From Gemmatimonadota bacterium (GTDB lineage Bacteria; Gemmatimonadota; Gemmatimonadetes; Longimicrobiales; Gaopeijiaceae), in the NCBI GenBank assembly GCA_029262115.1, contig JAJCZZ010000082.1, positions 1-64,000 of the forward strand: a DNA stretch of 64,000 nucleotides. Direction: 5' to 3'. Shown piece by piece: positions 18,114 to 26,010 of the stretch (position 1 is the stretch's first letter; every line of letters begins with the position of its first letter). Both the position numbers and the translations under genes were made by a program. A model generated the notes under the pieces. That model had not been told where the DNA came from. It saw only the letters and a program-made list of their open reading frames with translations, and did not search any database.

Positions 18114-19274
18114 GTGCTGCCCGTTCTCTTCGCCTTCCCCTGGATCGGCCTGCTCGCGTTCCTCGCGTTTCGGGTGCGGCTGGCGCGCGCCTTACCAGCG
18201 CCACTCCACCCGGCGAGGGCCCCGTCGGTCACCGTCATCGTTCCGGCGCGCAACGAGGGGCACAACATCGAACGGTGTGTCGAGTCGCTGGCCGCCTACG
18301 ACTACCCCGAGTACGACATCGTGGTCGTCGACGACCGGTCGGAGGACGACACGGCCGAGCGTGCCCGCGCGGCGGACCGTGGTCGAGCGCGATCGATCCG
18401 AGTGCTGGACGGATCGCCCCTCCCTGATGGCTGGCTGGGCAAGCCGTGGGCGTGCTGGCAGGGCGCGAAGGCCGCTCGGAGCGATCTGCTGTTGTTCACG
18501 GATGCGGATACGATGCATCAGCCTCGGCTCCTCGCTCGGGCGGTGGCCGGGATGGAGGAGGACGAGGCCGACCTCCTGACCGTGGCCGGCCGCCAGATCA
18601 TGGGTTCGTTCTGGGAGCGCCTGGTTCAGCCGCAGGTGTTCTTGACCATGATCCTCAGGTTCTCAGATGTGGACGGAGCGCTGCGGCGCGGGAAGTGGCG
18701 AAACGCCATCGCCAACGGCCAGTTCATGCTGTTCACGAGGCGGGCGTATACGGCGTTGGGAGGCCATGAGGCCGTACGCGGCGAGGTCGCCGAGGATCTC
18801 GCCCTGGCGCAGCTCGTCGCGCGCGAAGGCCGAGTCCTGTCGATCCGCCTGGCCGAAGACGACTTCGCGACCCGCATGTATCGCTCTCTCGGCGACCTGA
18901 TCGAGGGGTGGTCGAAGAATCTCCTGATGGGTGGCCTGAAGACGCTTCCCCCGGGTCTCCGACCGTTCATGGCTCCTGCCTCTCTCCTGTCGGGCGTGGC
19001 ACTATGGGTCATGCCTCCAGTGGTCCTGGCCATGTCGTTGATGGGTGTCCTGGGGATGCCGTGGTTGGTGTGGTCGGCCGTCGTGGTCGCGCTGTCACTG
19101 GGTCTGTGGACGTTCGTGACCGTGCGGATGGGTGCGCCCGCCGCCTACGCGCTGCTTTATCCTTTGGGAGCGGCCATGATGGCGTACATCTTCGCGCGCT
19201 CATGGGCCGGTGGGCGCAGGGTGGAGTGGAAGGGGCGGAAGTATTTGTTGGAGGATCTCGAGGAGGGGGCGTGA
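18114..19274 (+). CDS. Membrane glycosyltransferase family 2
   Basis: A GT2 enzyme of 386 residues from GTG 18114. One N-terminal membrane helix precedes the GT-A domain: VPARNEGHNIERCVESL, the nucleotide-binding VVVDDRSEDDT, the metal site FTDADT and an acceptor-side EDLAL. Residues about 295-370 form three C-terminal membrane helices. The segment PDGWLGKPWACWQGAK resembles enzymes of the carotenoid/hopanoid glycosyltransferase kind (CrtQ/HpnB-like), so a lipid acceptor is possible. The stop overlaps the GTG of queG as GTGA. Confidence 0.85.
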   Translation: MLPVLFAFPWIGLLAFLAFRVRLARALPAPLHPARAPSVTVIVPARNEGHNIERCVESLAAYDYPEYDIVVVDDRSEDDTAERARAADRGRARSIRVLDGSPLPDGWLGKPWACWQGAKAARSDLLLFTDADTMHQPRLLARAVAGMEEDEADLLTVAGRQIMGSFWERLVQPQVFLTMILRFSDVDGALRRGKWRNAIANGQFMLFTRRAYTALGGHEAVRGEVAEDLALAQLVAREGRVLSIRLAEDDFATRMYRSLGDLIEGWSKNLLMGGLKTLPPGLRPFMAPASLLSGVALWVMPPVVLAMSLMGVLGMPWLVWSAVVVALSLGLWTFVTVRMGAPAAYALLYPLGAAMMAYIFARSWAGGRRVEWKGRKYLLEDLEEGA

Positions 19275-20590
19275 GCGCCGGCGAGGGGTGGGCTCCGGAG
19301 TTGGCCCATCGGGTCCGCGAGCGAGCGCGATCCGTCGGGATCGACCGAGTGGGCATCGTGTCCGCGGACGCGTCACCCCATCTGGACGCATACCGACGGT
19401 GGATCGGCGCGGACCATCACGGATCAATGGCGTACCTCGCCCGCCCCGATGCCGTCGAGCGACGCGGAGACCTGTCACGGACGGTTCCGGGCGTCCGCTC
19501 GGTCATCGTCGTGGCGGAGCCGTACGATCCTGATGACTCGCCCGGCGTACCCGACGACCCGTCCATGGGAGTGATCGCTCGGTACGCGCGGGGGCGGGAC
19601 TACCACAAGGTGCTGGCGAGGAAGCTACGCGCGATCGCGGGGGTGCTCCCGGACGAGGTGGTAGCCCGGGCGTACGTGGACACCGGCCCGATCCTGGAGC
19701 GGGATCTCGCCCGCCGCGCGGGCCTGGGGTGGCATGGCAAAAACACCATGCTCATCCACCCACGGCGTGGTTCCTACTGCTTCCTCGGCGTGATCCTCGT
19801 GGATGTGGCGCTCCCGGCGGACCCGCCGTTCGAGGCGGACTACTGTGGAAGCTGCCGGGCGTGCCTGGACGCCTGTCCCACTGGCGCCTTGCTGGGTCGT
19901 GACGAATCAGGCGCGCCGATCATGGACGCCAGGCGTTGCATTTCCTACCTGACCATCGAGCACCGGGGCGCCATCCCCCTGGAGCTACGCCCGCTCATGG
20001 GCAACCGGGTGTTCGGGTGCGATATCTGCCAGGAGGTGTGCCCTTGGAATGAGCGGTTCGCGGAAGAGTCGAGCGAGCCGGGGTATGCGGCGCGGAGGCC
20101 GGGGGAGCGGCCGACCGGGGTGGAGGCGGAGGTGGAGGCGGGGGTGGAGGTGGAGTCTGCGCGCGGAGGAGGGGCGTCGACGGGAAAGGACGTTTCCGCG
20201 GAAACGCGCGCCGACGCTTCAGGTGAAACGCGTGGTGTCGCGTATCCGGCGCATCCTGGCACGGAAGCGCCGTCGCTGATCGAGTTGCTCGAAACGGCGC
20301 TGGACGAGGCTGCGTGGGACTCGTTCTCCAAGGGCTCGGCCATTCGCCGGGCCGGCCGCGCGGGCTTCGCGTGTAACGTCTGCGTGGGGCTCGGCAACTG
20401 GGGGTCGCCGGAGGCCGTGCCGGTGCTGTCCGCGGCGCTGTCGGATCCGGAGCCGCTGGTGCGGGCGCACGCGGCCTGGGCGCTCGGTCGGGTGGGCTCG
20501 GTCGAGGCCAGGGCGGCGGTGTCGTCGAGGGCGTCGATCGAGTCGGATGAATCGGTAGCCGAGGAACTGGCAGCGGCCCTGGAGCGCTGA
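19271..20590 (+). CDS. queG: Epoxyqueuosine reductase with an unusual linker insertion
   Basis: QueG is a cobalamin and [4Fe-4S] enzyme that reduces epoxyqueuosine in tRNA to queuosine. GTG 19271 follows AGGAGGGGG and overlaps the upstream stop, giving 439 residues. Two ferredoxin-type clusters are visible (CGSCRACLDACP and CDICQEVCPW), along with the family motif GWHGKNTMLIHP. The C-terminus has HEAT-like repeats (LSDPEPLVRAHAAWALGRVG). Between the clusters and the HEAT part lies a low-complexity insert of about 50 residues rich in Glu/Val/Ala/Gly. Its DNA contains a 16-bp palindrome also found near 29190. The catalytic parts look intact. Confidence 0.92.
   Translation: MSAGEGWAPELAHRVRERARSVGIDRVGIVSADASPHLDAYRRWIGADHHGSMAYLARPDAVERRGDLSRTVPGVRSVIVVAEPYDPDDSPGVPDDPSMGVIARYARGRDYHKVLARKLRAIAGVLPDEVVARAYVDTGPILERDLARRAGLGWHGKNTMLIHPRRGSYCFLGVILVDVALPADPPFEADYCGSCRACLDACPTGALLGRDESGAPIMDARRCISYLTIEHRGAIPLELRPLMGNRVFGCDICQEVCPWNERFAEESSEPGYAARRPGERPTGVEAEVEAGVEVESARGGGASTGKDVSAETRADASGETRGVAYPAHPGTEAPSLIELLETALDEAAWDSFSKGSAIRRAGRAGFACNVCVGLGNWGSPEAVPVLSAALSDPEPLVRAHAAWALGRVGSVEARAAVSSRASIESDESVAEELAAALER
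20179..20206. repeat. Palindromic repeat inside queG
   Basis: CGTTTCCGCGGAAACG (20191-20206) is a perfect 16-bp palindrome within the low-complexity insert of queG. The block 20179-20204 matches 29178-29202 at all but four positions (shared core GGAAAGGACGTTTC, then GC.GAAA). A related partial palindrome, TTCAGGTGAAAC, follows at about 20218. It is translated in frame as part of the QueG linker. Confidence 0.6.
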
Positions 20591-21124
20591 CCGTCCAAGG
20601 CGAAGCCAGTGTGCCGTAGCCGAAGTTCCTGGTCCACCGAGCGGCCGCTGGCACCGCGAGCGGGCACCGCCGAAGGCGTGGGTGACGGAGCGACGCGGCG
20701 TGGCCATTGCGGGCACCACTGGGAGTTGAGCTACTCCGCAGGCGCCTACGCCTGACGTCGGGCAGCCCAGACAGACGAAGACGTACCGGTGCATATACCT
20801 TCCCCGTCTCAACGGGCCATGGGCACGCTCCGGGAGCGGCCGCAACGTAGGGTCCCGGACCGCGGACGACCGCCCGTCGGGATCCCGACACCTGGAGAAA
20901 GGACGCGACTCCTCGATGCTGAAAACACGCCCCGCCAACGCCCGCCTACGCCGAGTGACGGGCTCCCGGCGATCCCTTCCTGAAAGCGCGCCACCCCGAT
21001 CGGCAGCGGCGATTCGAAGTGGCGGGTTGGCCAGACAATATGCGTACAGCGCGCCACGTGGAGCCTAACGGGGGGTTCGGGGCGCGATATCCTGAAGGAC
21101 TCCGGTCCAGCCCCGCCGCCGGTC
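20591..21124. other. Repeat-bearing spacer without a recognisable gene
   Basis: This 534-base stretch has no open frame with a plausible start, ribosome site and domain; the open frames are GC-driven. It contains CGCCGAAGGCGTGGGT (about 20668-20683), shared with the repeat at the left edge of the window, and the nearby GCGGGCACC motif appears twice (about 20659 and 20709). The remainder looks like decayed sequence joining the queG operon to the broken genes that follow. Confidence 0.5.
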
Positions 21125-21790
21125 GTGCCCGATGCGCGGACCCGACTCGCACGGAGGTCCGTGGAGGTGGCTGAGCCCTCCGGCGTGGATCAGCGGATCC
21201 GGGATCTCGCGGCAGACACGCACGGGGTCGTCACCCGGCGCCAGATGCTGTCGCGTGGAATCCGGGCGCACCAGGTTGACTATCGAGTGAGAACGGCCGC
21301 CCTCCGTCCTCTCTACTGGGGCGTGTATGCGGTGGTGGCGCCGCTCCCCCATAAGGGGCGGTATGCCGCCGCCCTGTTCGCATGCGGAAAGGAAGCCGTG
21401 CTCAGTCACACGAGCGCAGCGATCCAGTGGGGCATGCTGGACGCGCCCGGACCGCTCCGGGACGGGCGTCCATCCGACGTGGTCCACGTGAGCGTCCCCC
21501 GCAACGGATCGCGTCGAGGCTCCGACGGTCTGCGAGTCCACCGGGTCGGGCCGATCCGGGGGCGCGACCGGGCGGTCGTGCGAGGCCTTGCCACGACGGC
21601 GGTGCAGCGAACGCTCTTGGATCTGGCCCGTTCGTTGCGTCGAGGGTCCCCGAGCGAGCGGTCGGCCATGCGAGGGAGCGACTCGGTATGTCCGAGGCCG
21701 ACCTACTGGGTCGGGATCACGTCGCAACCGGAAGCCACGCTTGTCTCGATCGCGCAGGCTCTCGCTCGCGGCGATCCCTGCGCTCGATGA
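21125..21790 (+). pseudogene. Broken AbiEi-type antitoxin-like / DUF559-like gene
   Basis: The N-terminal 160 residues match the AbiEi-family antitoxin layout: winged-helix RIRDLAADTHGVVTRRQML, then LYWGVYAVV, the SHTSAAIQWGM segment and TTAVQRTLLDLARSL. From about 21640 the expected next helix (VPERAVGHARERLGMSEADLLGR) appears in another frame, while the original frame turns into non-family sequence and ends at 21790. The usual C-terminal DUF559-like nuclease-fold domain is absent. A start at GTG 21167, after GGAGG, is more likely than GTG 21125. No partner AbiEii nucleotidyltransferase is seen. The gene appears inactivated by an indel or an assembly error. Confidence 0.6.
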
Positions 21791-21874
21791 GTTCCCGTGA
21801 TCGCGGGGGAGGGGCGTCCCCGCCGGAGAACGTTCCCGCGGAGGGCGGGCCGTCGGTTCAGCCTTCACAGGTGA

Positions 21875-22702
21875 CCTCCAGCCGGCTCGACCGCTCCCCC
21901 TTGCGACTACCAGGAGCCTCAGGGCGAGTACTGGGAGAACCTGCGCCGCTTCCGCCAGATGTTCATGGTGGGCAACGGGGACGAGCCGTGGATGCAGGAG
22001 GCGTTGGACGAGGTTCGGGACCCGGTGGACGGGCCGGGACTCTACCGGGCGTACGATGTCGGGTCCCGGGGCCGGCAGCTCACGGTCGTCCTCGCCGAGG
22101 AGGGGCAGGAGCGCGCCGCCGTCGTCGAGCACCTCGACGAGATCAACGCCAACCTGGACGAGCAGTACCGGGGGTGGGCACGGAACCGGATGTTCTTGAC
22201 CGGCCCCGACACGGCGCTGGCCGACACGCTCCGCCGTGAGGCGGGCTTCGAGCTCCTGGTGCCGCGGGTCTATCGGCGGGTCGAGCGGGACTCGCCCTAC
22301 GTCTTCCGCAACGACCATCCGGACCCCAGCGAGCTCACCCGCCAGATCGCCGTGAGCTGGACGAGCCCCATCCCCCGGACATGACCCCGGAGGGATTGCC
22401 GGAGTGGCGCCGGGCGGTCACCGAAGCGTACGAGGAGCCCCAGGTCGTGGACCTGAAGAACGCCGCCGCCGGGCCCATCGACTTCAAGGGGTGGGACGCC
22501 TACGAGATCCAGGCCGTCTGGACGAACCTCTGGAGCTGAACTGGCCCGCGGCGGGCCCCTTCATCATGCGGGGCGTGCTCTGCCCCCAGCAGAACCGGAT
22601 GTATCTGGTGACGCGTGGCTCTACGCGCCGCGGAGAGAGAAGTACGAGTACATGATCTCGCTCGAGATCATCCTCGACGCCTTCGAGTGTGGGCGTAGCT
22701 GA
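21875..22702 (+). pseudogene. Remnant of a DUF4837-like gene, several frameshifts
   Basis: One protein is readable across three or four frames: QGEYWENLRRFRQMFMVGNG to FRNDHPDPSELTRQIAVSW (ends at the TGA at 22384), then a second frame from ATG 22381 (EWRRAVTEAYEEPQVVDLKN to AVWTNLW), a third with LNWPAAGPFIMRGVLCPQQ, and a fourth with DAWLYAPRREKYEYMISLEI to the TGA at 22702. The order and motifs (GPF, the late YAP..K.Y) resemble the DUF4837 family of Bacteroidota/Gemmatimonadota-type lipoproteins. The signal peptide and N-terminus are missing. This is a pseudogene or a badly assembled copy. Confidence 0.55.
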
Positions 22703-22745
22703 GGCGTGGGGGCCGGCCCGGCGGGCCGACCCCCACCTCGGTCCG

Positions 22746-23198
22746 TCAGTTCACGATGATGTTGTAGGCTCCGTTCGTTAACAGGTTGGCCGAGAGAACG
22801 AGTTGCTGCTCGGTCACCCCGTCATTCACGGCGAGCGCTGCGGTGTTCGGCGGGATGTCACCCTCGTTGTGGGCGAACAGAGCTACGTAGTTGTACCCGT
22901 TGTGATCCAGGGTCACGGGGATGGACCGGGGGGTCGCGGTGAGCTCGTAACGGCTGAGGATCTCGCGACCGTTGACGAACAGGGAGATGACGTCCCCGTC
23001 GATCCTTCCCGAGTCCCACGTGAGGAAGGTGACGGTCTTGGACGATACGGTGATGGTCCCAAGCGTCTCGACGGGCCGACCGTTCAGCGACGGGGGCACG
23101 ATGGGTTCGTCGTTGCGCTGGGGTTCCAGGATGTCGCACCCGGTCAAGGTCGGCATGAGGAAGGCGCCGGCGAGCAGGGTCAGAAGTCTGCGGATCAT
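22746..23198 (-). CDS. Small lipoprotein, probable beta-sandwich
   Basis: A 150-residue lipoprotein with signal peptide and lipobox (MPTLTGC, Cys21), preceded by GAGGAACC. The mature part is beta-rich: ITVSSKTVTFLTWDSG, DVISLFVNGREIL, RSIPVTLDHNGYNYVALFAHNEG. The 'D..S..VNG' pattern with a late 'NEG..PPNT' element resembles secreted cell-surface beta-sandwich proteins, but no named family can be assigned. It is the last of three tandem minus-strand genes (24232 to 22746). Confidence 0.65.
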   Translation of the reverse strand: MIRRLLTLLAGAFLMPTLTGCDILEPQRNDEPIVPPSLNGRPVETLGTITVSSKTVTFLTWDSGRIDGDVISLFVNGREILSRYELTATPRSIPVTLDHNGYNYVALFAHNEGDIPPNTAALAVNDGVTEQQLVLSANLLTNGAYNIIVN

Positions 23199-23222
23199 TA
23201 TTGGTTCCTCAGGGAATGGAGT

Positions 23223-23456
23223 TCAGGAGTCGTCGGCGCAGTAGCCGTCGCCGGTGGAGATGAGTTCGTCGATCACGCCATCGGTTTGGTCGTCGACGAA
23301 GAGCTTCGCGATCCGCAACGCGGCCCGGAGGGCAGGCCAGACCGCGCATACCTTGGTCGGCCACCCCGGGATGTCGGCGCGGGCGAGGGAGTCGAAAGCG
23401 GCCTCGACCTGGGCCGCGCGATCGGCGATGTCTGCTGGCTGAGCTTGCTTCGGCAT
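23223..23456 (-). CDS. Small helical protein of unknown function
   Basis: I do not recognise this 77-residue protein. It is predicted mainly helical, with an amphipathic N-terminal half (IADRAAQVEAAFDSLARAD) and a central ALRAALRIAKLFVDD helix; no signal peptide or membrane helix. GGAGAACC precedes the ATG at a good distance. It lies between the SH3-domain gene and the lipoprotein gene with gaps of 44 and 24 bases, so it is probably cotranscribed with them. Confidence 0.6.
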   Translation of the reverse strand: MPKQAQPADIADRAAQVEAAFDSLARADIPGWPTKVCAVWPALRAALRIAKLFVDDQTDGVIDELISTGDGYCADDS

Positions 23457-23500
23457 TTCGGTTCTCCTCTTCTCTTCGTGGCATCAGGTGAGGATCGGAC

Positions 23501-24232
23501 TCAGGGCAGCGAGACGGAGAGGCCCACGCGGGTGGCCCCGTCGGACCGAGAGGACAGGTGGGGCCGCAGATCCGCGTTTGCCATGGACGCGAGGCGCGTG
23601 TTCTGGCGTCGGGCGGCGTCGTCGGCGTCCAGGATCCCGTAGATCCACGTCGCCCCTGCGACGGCGGCCCCCAGATAGAGTGGGCCGAGCCCATCGTCGC
23701 AGCTCGCGTCGAAGCCCGAGAAGCTGCAGGACGGGCTGCTCAGGGCGGTTCCCGCCAGCCAAGCCCCGAGAGAGATCCCCATGAGCGTCAGCCCCTTGGT
23801 AGTCTCTCCCGCGTAGAGGTGGCCGCCACCGGTGATGAGGACCGCGAACAGCCTTGGGGTGCCCGGGCTCTTGTCGGGCACTCCCGTCGCCACCTGGAGC
23901 GGGACTTGCTGACCCGCGGTCCCCCCCCGGTAGGGCGGCTGAGCCGGCTGCTGCTGTGCGGGCGTGGCCGGCGCGGAAGAAGCGAGCGGGCCGGTCAGCG
24001 CGCCGTGGACGAACCCGACCTGGTCGTTCGCGAATACCCGCACCCACTCTCCGGGGCGATCCAGAACGTGGAGAACGGTGCCGCGCGCGAGTTCTCCCAG
24101 CGCCGTGGCGCTGAAGTCGGGGGCGGTATGGAGGTTGGCGTTGGTGGCGGTCACGACGATCCGCTCCTGTGCCGCAAGCGGATGAGCGCCTCCGGCCAGA
24201 AGGAGGATGAGGAGCCAGGTTCTCACGTGCAT
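23501..24232 (-). CDS. Exported SH3-domain protein with membrane segments
   Basis: A 243-residue envelope protein. It has a signal peptide (residues 1-21, LAAQE) and a bacterial SH3 domain at about 25-80 (ATNANLHTAPDFSATALGELARGTVLHVLDRPGEWVRV). A Pro/Gln-rich linker follows, then a hydrophobic region of about 60 residues with two likely membrane helices (FAVLITGGGHLY and LMGISLGAWLAG). The first SH3 strand pair suggests peptidoglycan or protein binding. A good ribosome site (GGAGG, 7 bases before ATG) marks the first gene of a three-gene operon. Confidence 0.7.
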   Translation of the reverse strand: MHVRTWLLILLLAGGAHPLAAQERIVVTATNANLHTAPDFSATALGELARGTVLHVLDRPGEWVRVFANDQVGFVHGALTGPLASSAPATPAQQQPAQPPYRGGTAGQQVPLQVATGVPDKSPGTPRLFAVLITGGGHLYAGETTKGLTLMGISLGAWLAGTALSSPSCSFSGFDASCDDGLGPLYLGAAVAGATWIYGILDADDAARRQNTRLASMANADLRPHLSSRSDGATRVGLSVSLP

Positions 24233-24339
24233 GGGAATGCCTCCGTTCGTTTCGGGCCGGTCGTTCGGCCCTGTTGGCGGCGCCCGCCGCCGGGGCGGAC
24301 GGACGTCGGATCGGTCCGGAGAGCTGGATCCCCGGATCG

Positions 24340-24362
24340 ACCCCGGGGGCGTTCCCCGGGGT
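24340..24362. promoter_or_regulatory. Inverted repeat in divergent intergenic region
   Basis: ACCCCGGGG (24340-24348) and CCCCGGGGT (24354-24362) form a perfect 9-bp inverted repeat with a 5-base spacer, followed at once by a TACGAT -10-like element (24364-24369). It lies in the 239-base gap between the SH3 operon and the BTAD-kinase gene. An operator for the kinase gene is plausible; a hairpin in the leader is an alternative. Confidence 0.4.
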
Positions 24363-24471
24363 GCTACGATGAAGGTGATCCGCCCACTTCACGCGAAGCT
24401 CAACCCACCATCACGCCGCTCTCACACGGGCCGGGCTGGCTTCTCCGACCGAAGCCGCAGAGGTTGATTCC

Positions 24472-26007
24472 ATGGCCCTCACCTTCAGCGCCCTTGGAAC
24501 CCCTCGCGTGCTCGCGGACGGGGACGAGGTCTTTCGGATCTTCCGATCCCCGAGCCGATGCGCCCTCCTCTTCGTCGTGGCGCTGGAGCGCGAAACGACG
24601 CGGCCTGCTTTGATGGGCATGTTCTGGCCGGACGCCGACGAAGACCGAGCTCGCCACGCGCTCAGCCAGGCGTTTTACCAGGCGCGCAAGGAGTTCGACC
24701 AGGAGATCCTCGAGATCGACGGGGAGAAGGTTCGAATCGCTGGGGATCCGTCCGTCGACGTCCATGAGTTCGAGGCCAGGTTGGCGCGGGGGGAGTTCCA
24801 GGCGGCGCGGGAGCTGTATCGGGGTCCCTTCATGGAGGGCTCGTACCTCGTGGACACCCGCGCCTTCGAAGGCTGGGTCGACAGCTGGCGCGCCCGGACG
24901 GGCCAGCACGCCCGCGGGATGTACGTCGGTCTCGTGTCAGCAGCCGGCGCCGCGAGCCGGGACGGCGCGGAAATCGAGGCGGCACGGGCGTGGGCGCGCC
25001 ACGATCCCTTCGACGACCGAGCCAACTCGGCCCTGATCGGGGCGCTCGCCCGGTCGGGGCAGAGAGCCGAGGCGCTCCGTAGGTATGAGGAGTACTCCCG
25101 GCTCCTCCGAGAGGAGCTGGACATCGGTCCGTCGGACGAGGTGGACGGCCTCGTCCGACGGATCCGGGCCGGTGCGCTTCCCCGTCGAGCGCCGGCGCCG
25201 GACCCCTTCTCCGACGAGGCTCCCGGTCTCCAGCGGATCCGTACTCTGGGCCACGGAAGCACTGCGGTCGTGTACCTGGTTCGGGAGCCGTCCCTGGATC
25301 GCCTCGTTGCCATGAAGGTGCTTCTTCCGGAATACCTGACCGACCCCACGGCCTGTGCCCGTTTCGAGCGGGAGGCCCGGAGTGCCGCTCGCATCCATCA
25401 CCCGAACGTGGCACCAATCTACCGCACCGGTCGGACGCCGGAGGGGGCGCCTTTCCTCCTCGTCCCGTACGCACGGGACGGCACGGTCGCGGATCGGCTT
25501 CGTCGCGATCCCTCCTGGTCTCCCGACGCCCCTCGGCTGGTTCGTCAGATCGCTTCCGGGCTCGCGGCGGCCCACAGGGCCGGCGTCGTCCACCGCGACG
25601 TGCGCCCGGCGAACGTCCTGCTCGACGGGGGTGGAGCCCACGCCATGCTGTGCGACTTCGGAATTGCCGCCGTCCGCGAGGGGGCGGACGAGGGACCCCG
25701 GCGGCTCACTCGCACCGGTGAGCTGTTGGGACGGCCCCGCTACGCGTCCCCGGAGCAGATCATGGGGGAGCCGGTGACGGATCGAGCAGACGTGTATTCC
25801 CTGGGGATCACAGCATACGAGCTTCTCACGGGGGCCCCTCCGTTCGACGGCCCCGACCTCGCGGTCCTCGAGGCCCACCTGAACTCCGACCCCCCGCCTC
25901 TTCCCACCCGGATCGGGCTCCTCGGTGAGATGGTCATGGCGTGCCTCGACAAGGACCCGCGGCGGCGCCCCGCGGCCCAGGAGCTCGCTGACTCCATCGA
26001 TCGCTGA
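24472..26007 (+). CDS. BTAD transcriptional-activator domain fused to serine/threonine kinase
   Basis: This 511-residue soluble protein joins two regulatory modules. Residues 1-235 are a BTAD/SARP-like part: the winged-helix-like LTFSALGTPRVLADGDEV start, then FWPDADEDRARHALSQAFYQARK and TPR-like helices ending in RYEEYSRLLREELDIGPSDEV. Residues about 255-505 are a Hanks-type kinase: ATP Lys in VAMKVLL, catalytic loop HRDVRPAN (Arg replaces the usual Lys), DFGIA, and APE-like ASPEQI. It could phosphorylate a partner or itself to control the DNA-binding part. It converges, 3 bases apart, on a membrane-bound kinase gene. No PASTA or membrane segment is present. Confidence 0.88.
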   Translation: MALTFSALGTPRVLADGDEVFRIFRSPSRCALLFVVALERETTRPALMGMFWPDADEDRARHALSQAFYQARKEFDQEILEIDGEKVRIAGDPSVDVHEFEARLARGEFQAARELYRGPFMEGSYLVDTRAFEGWVDSWRARTGQHARGMYVGLVSAAGAASRDGAEIEAARAWARHDPFDDRANSALIGALARSGQRAEALRRYEEYSRLLREELDIGPSDEVDGLVRRIRAGALPRRAPAPDPFSDEAPGLQRIRTLGHGSTAVVYLVREPSLDRLVAMKVLLPEYLTDPTACARFEREARSAARIHHPNVAPIYRTGRTPEGAPFLLVPYARDGTVADRLRRDPSWSPDAPRLVRQIASGLAAAHRAGVVHRDVRPANVLLDGGGAHAMLCDFGIAAVREGADEGPRRLTRTGELLGRPRYASPEQIMGEPVTDRADVYSLGITAYELLTGAPPFDGPDLAVLEAHLNSDPPPLPTRIGLLGEMVMACLDKDPRRRPAAQELADSIDR

Positions 26008-26010
26008 CGC

